Source: Bradyrhizobium sp. CCGUVB4N (lineage in GTDB: Bacteria > Pseudomonadota > Alphaproteobacteria > Rhizobiales > Xanthobacteraceae). Taken from it: 64,000 bases of DNA. The translations under genes and the position numbers were made by a program. This document shows, piece by piece, positions 63,249 to 64,000 of this stretch (within the stretch, counting starts at the first letter, position 1; each line of letters starts with the position of its first letter). Location of the stretch: NCBI RefSeq assembly GCF_024199945.1, contig NZ_JANADP010000001.1:3410001-3474000 (forward strand), written 5' to 3'. The notes beneath the pieces were generated by a model that did not search any database, was not told where the DNA came from, and saw only the letters and a list, made by a program, of their open reading frames with translations.

Positions 63249-64000
63249 TTACTCCGCGGCCTCGGCCGGCGCGATGCGACGGGAGTGCCGCGCCTGCTCG
63301 TCGTAGCTCTTCTGCCAATCGGACGGGCCGTTCGATGGCGAGATCTGCACGGCGGTGACCTTGTACTCGGGACAGTTCGTCGCCCAGTCCGAATAGTCGG
63401 TCGTGATCACGTTGGCCTGCGTGTCCGGATGATGGAACGTCGTGTAGACGACGCCCGGCGACACGCGGTCGGTGATTTCCGCACGCAGCGTGGTCTCGCC
63501 GGCACGGCTCTGCAGCCGCACCCAATCGCCGTCGTGCACGCCGCGCGTTTCGGCGTCATGCGGATGGATCTCGAGCCGGTCTTCGGCATGCCAGACGACG
63601 TTCTCGGTGCGCCGTGTCTGCGCGCCGACATTGTACTGGCTGAGGATGCGGCCCGTGGTGAGGAGCAGCGGGAAGCGGGGACCCGTGCGCTCGTCGGTTG
63701 CGACATATTCGGTGACGACGAACTTGCCTTTGCCGCGGACGAAGCCGCCGATATGCATCACCGGCGTGCCTTCCGGCGCCTTCTCGTTGCAGGGCCACTG
63801 CACCGAGCCGAGCTCGTCCAGCTTGGCGTAGGAGACGCCGGCGAAGGTCGGCGTCAGTGCGGCGATCTCGTCCATGATCTCCGAGGGATGGCTGTAGTTC
63901 ATCTCCAGGCCCATCGCCTTGGCGAGCGCGATGGTGACCTCCCAGTCGGCCATGCCGTTCTTCGGCGACATCACCTTGCGCACGCGCTGGATGCGGCGTT
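63249..64000 (-). CDS. fdsA: Formate dehydrogenase alpha subunit FdsA, C-terminal part (runs off the window)
   Basis: About 250 C-terminal residues are present; the start lies beyond base 64000. The fragment contains the molybdopterin-dinucleotide-binding end of the family: SQYNVGAQTRRTENVVWHAE, HDAETRGVHDGDWVRLQSRA, VSPGVVYTTFHHPDTQANV. FdsA oxidises formate to CO2 and passes electrons to FdsB/FdsG and NAD+. With fdhD and fdsD it forms the end of the fds operon. Confidence 0.92.
   Translation of the reverse strand, partial: RRIQRVRKVMSPKNGMADWEVTIALAKAMGLEMNYSHPSEIMDEIAALTPTFAGVSYAKLDELGSVQWPCNEKAPEGTPVMHIGGFVRGKGKFVVTEYVATDERTGPRFPLLLTTGRILSQYNVGAQTRRTENVVWHAEDRLEIHPHDAETRGVHDGDWVRLQSRAGETTLRAEITDRVSPGVVYTTFHHPDTQANVITTDYSDWATNCPEYKVTAVQISPSNGPSDWQKSYDEQARHSRRIAPAEAAE

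Overview
The window is 64 kb of a high-GC alphaproteobacterial chromosome, most probably Bradyrhizobium or a close relative. The reasons are the cycHJKL-type cytochrome c maturation genes running into degP, the glnE-fdsD-fdhD-fdsA junction, a FeuP/FeuQ-like pair, several repeat types that I remember from this genus, and strong G/C preference at third codon positions. There is no rRNA or tRNA gene, transposase, phage module or CRISPR array. It reads as ordinary chromosome with many small accessory operons.

Region by region. 1-6.4 kb: the start of an SLC13/DASS anion transporter, then a tight four-gene operon (exported TPR-CHAT protease, exported Ig-like protein, zinc-ribbon/coiled-coil protein, zinc-ribbon/coiled-coil membrane protein), which is the best candidate for an undescribed system. 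6.4-14.3 kb: small catabolic or detoxification units, most with a divergent LysR regulator: an MBL-fold hydrolase, an Asp-nucleophile hydrolase with an MFS exporter, and a RidA/ATC-hydrolase/GFA set beside an internally shortened LysR. 14.3-19.9 kb: a Cu(I)/Ag(I) efflux cluster (Met/His-rich periplasmic protein, FixH-like protein, CusB, CusA). 19.9-22.5 kb: two divergent transglutaminase-like genes and a zinc-ribbon gene. 22.5-25 kb: a diheme cytochrome c and a 56-aa membrane protein preceded by an Irr-like operator, then a regulator with two winged helices. 25-30 kb: DUF2147, two SDRs around an AraC regulator, a methyltransferase, and two copies of a 94-bp repeat, each beside what looks like a gene remnant.

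30-36 kb: DUF1254 and DUF1214 proteins behind a class A penicillin-binding protein, a YcgN-like protein and a 14-TM MFS exporter. 36-41.3 kb: a membrane alpha/beta hydrolase behind an orphan histidine kinase with five GAF domains. 41.4-46.5 kb: a TPP enzyme, three different palindromic repeats, a lone Flp pilin, Ku without LigD, and a 51-aa membrane protein. 46.7-50.8 kb: a FeuPQ-like two-component system and two unrecognised genes.

50.9-59.3 kb is an envelope block: ccmI-ccmE-ccmF-ccmH make c-type cytochromes; degP handles periplasmic protein quality and is followed by a 42-codon ORF or structured 3' UTR ending in a terminator; a second two-component system overlaps glnE. 59.2-64 kb: glnE faces the end of a formate dehydrogenase operon (fdsA fragment, fdhD, fdsD). 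All calls rest on reading the sequence and on recalled family features; no database search was run.
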